NCBI RefSeq assembly: GCF_004342425.1
Contig: NZ_SLWQ01000008.1
Location: 62,001-126,000, forward strand
Direction: 5' to 3'
DNA length: 64,000 bases
Origin: Dokdonella fugitiva
GTDB taxonomy: Bacteria > Pseudomonadota > Gammaproteobacteria > Xanthomonadales > Rhodanobacteraceae
A program made the translations under genes and the position numbers. Of the stretch, positions 63,007 to 64,000 are shown piece by piece (the first letter of the stretch is position 1; each line of letters begins with the position of its first letter). The notes beneath the pieces were generated by a model. It searched no databases, had not been told where the DNA came from, and worked only from the letters and a program-made list of their open reading frames with translations.

Positions 63007-64000
63007 TCACTCGTGACGGGCGTCGCGACCCCGAAGGCGCCGCCACCTGCCGCGCAGGCCGCGCGGTCGCGCGCCGCTGCCGCGGTAGGCCGCCGCAGCG
63101 GGAACGACGAGCGTCACCTCGGTTCCCACCGCCGCCGCGCGCTCGATCCGCAGCTGCGCGCCGATCCGCGCCGCGCGTTCGCGCATGCCTTCGACGCCGA
63201 AATGGCCCGGGCGGCTCACCGGATCGAAGCCGATGCCGTCGTCGCGCACGACGATGCGCAGGTCGCCCGGATAGGCGAGGCCGACGTCGAGCTGCGTGCC
63301 CCGCGAATGCGCGCACGCGTTGCGGATGGCTTCATAGCCGATGCGATAGATCTCGTCGCGCACGATCGGGTGCATCTCCCGTGGCGCGCCCAGCACCTCG
63401 AAGCGCAATTGCATGCCTGCGCGCGCGCAGCATTCGTCGGCGGCGCGACGCAGGCTCGCGGCGAGGTCGTTGGTCTGCGTCGTCGAAGCACGCAGCGTGT
63501 GCAGCGCCTCGCGCCCTTCCCTCACGGCAGCACCGAGCCACTCCGACAGGCGCCCCATCGCGTGTGCCATGCGCTCCTTGTCGTCGACGTGGTCGAGGGC
63601 ATCGTCAGCGACCATCTTGCTGCTCTGGATCGTCTGCAGCAGCGTGTCGTGCAGTTCGCGCGCGAGGCGCGTGCGCTCGGCGAGGCGTTCGTCGAAACGC
63701 GCCTTGAGCGCGGTGGCGACCCGGCGCACGCGCATGCGATAGAGCGCCGCGAGGATGGCCATGCCGGCCAGCACGCCGAGCAGTCGCACCTGCGGCATCT
63801 GGTGCCACGTCGCATCGACGCGCAACGACAGCGGTTCGGCCTCGGTCCACGACACGCCATCGCTGCTCGCGGCGACACGAAACCGGTACGTCGCCGGCGG
63901 CAGGTCGCTGTAGAACGCCTGGCGCCGCGCGCCGGCCTCGTTCCAGTCGTCGTCGCGCCCTTCGAGCCGATAGCGGAAGCGCGCACGCTGCGGCACGCCG
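63007..64000 (-). CDS. Sensor histidine kinase, C-terminal part (5' end outside window)
   Basis: C-terminal 330 residues of a two-component sensor kinase. The N-terminus of the fragment has a Y_Y_Y-type beta sandwich (RFRYRLEGRDDDWNEA..RQAFYSDLPPATYRFRVAASSDG), typical of large sensors with beta-propeller input. A membrane helix (LLGVLAGMAILAALYRMRV) follows. Then come the HisKA_3 dimerisation domain with the phosphorylated His in LARELHDTLLQTIQSSK and an HATPase domain: N box YEAIRNACAHSRG, G1 DDGIGFDP, G2 GHFGVEGMRERAARIGAQL. The gene continues beyond base 64000. It probably signals to a LuxR-type response regulator not in the window. Confidence 0.92.
   Translation of the reverse strand, partial: GVPQRARFRYRLEGRDDDWNEAGARRQAFYSDLPPATYRFRVAASSDGVSWTEAEPLSLRVDATWHQMPQVRLLGVLAGMAILAALYRMRVRRVATALKARFDERLAERTRLARELHDTLLQTIQSSKMVADDALDHVDDKERMAHAMGRLSEWLGAAVREGREALHTLRASTTQTNDLAASLRRAADECCARAGMQLRFEVLGAPREMHPIVRDEIYRIGYEAIRNACAHSRGTQLDVGLAYPGDLRIVVRDDGIGFDPVSRPGHFGVEGMRERAARIGAQLRIERAAAVGTEVTLVVPAAAAYRGSGARPRGLRGRWRRLRGRDARHE

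Overview
The window is chromosomal DNA of a very GC-rich gammaproteobacterium, most likely a member of the Xanthomonadales (Lysobacterales). Three things point there: the gene order metY-rimP-nusA-infB-rbfA-truB-rpsO-pnp and tpiA-secG-tRNA-Leu-nuoA to nuoN; a DksA with a long Lys/Ala/Pro-rich N-terminus; and many intergenic palindromic arrays of the GGGAATCGGGAATGG, CACGAAGGACACGAAGG and CGCGGCTTCCGCCGCTCC kinds that I associate with this order. A genus cannot be named from the sequence. No CRISPR array, transposase or integrase was seen.

Layout. Bases 2-1132 hold the 3' end of pbpC. Bases 1436-3567 are a three-gene bufferin/HvfABC-type RiPP operon: an EF-hand precursor rich in Cys-Gly-Gly, an MNIO (DUF692) enzyme and a DUF2063 partner. 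A PadR regulator with a HAAS/sensor-domain membrane protein, a TPR-sulfotransferase, a twice-frameshifted NdvA/MsbA-type ABC exporter and a PDZ lipoprotein follow. Bases 9199-16305 are an accessory block: a secreted 1,332-residue protein with seven 75-residue repeats, a GNAT acetyltransferase, three tandem phage-tail-collar (Mdp-like) proteins and a convergent pair of DUF6916 proteins.

Bases 16424-26112 are the transcription/translation operon, read right to left: initiator tRNA (with its own promoter and two terminators), rimP, nusA, infB, rbfA, truB, rpsO, pnp. Bases 26163-41328 are the complete 14-gene respiratory complex I operon (nuoA to nuoN, also right to left), preceded by tRNA-Leu(GAG), secG and tpiA.

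From 43041 on the genes are mixed. There is an SDR dehydrogenase, a polytopic glycosyltransferase-like protein, a 2-oxoglutarate/Fe(II)-type oxygenase, glmM, dksA, yidD, a dihydroorotase and a LytM-type M23 peptidase. Next come a DUF2182-DUF899 pair divergent from a regulator and beta-propeller protein, a delta-60-repeat secreted protein, a HIT hydrolase and an M61 peptidase. Last is a three-gene hydrolase cluster (alpha/beta hydrolase-cupin fusion, YcaC-like hydrolase, chloroperoxidase-like hydrolase) behind a truncated sensor histidine kinase.

The most interesting points are the EF-hand bufferin operon, the tail-collar/DUF6916 block, and the repeated palindromic insertions inside essential operons (rimP/nusA, infB/rbfA, nuoF/nuoE, nuoE/nuoD, nuoD/nuoC, glmM/dksA), one of which reaches the glmM start codon and leaves no visible ribosome-binding site.
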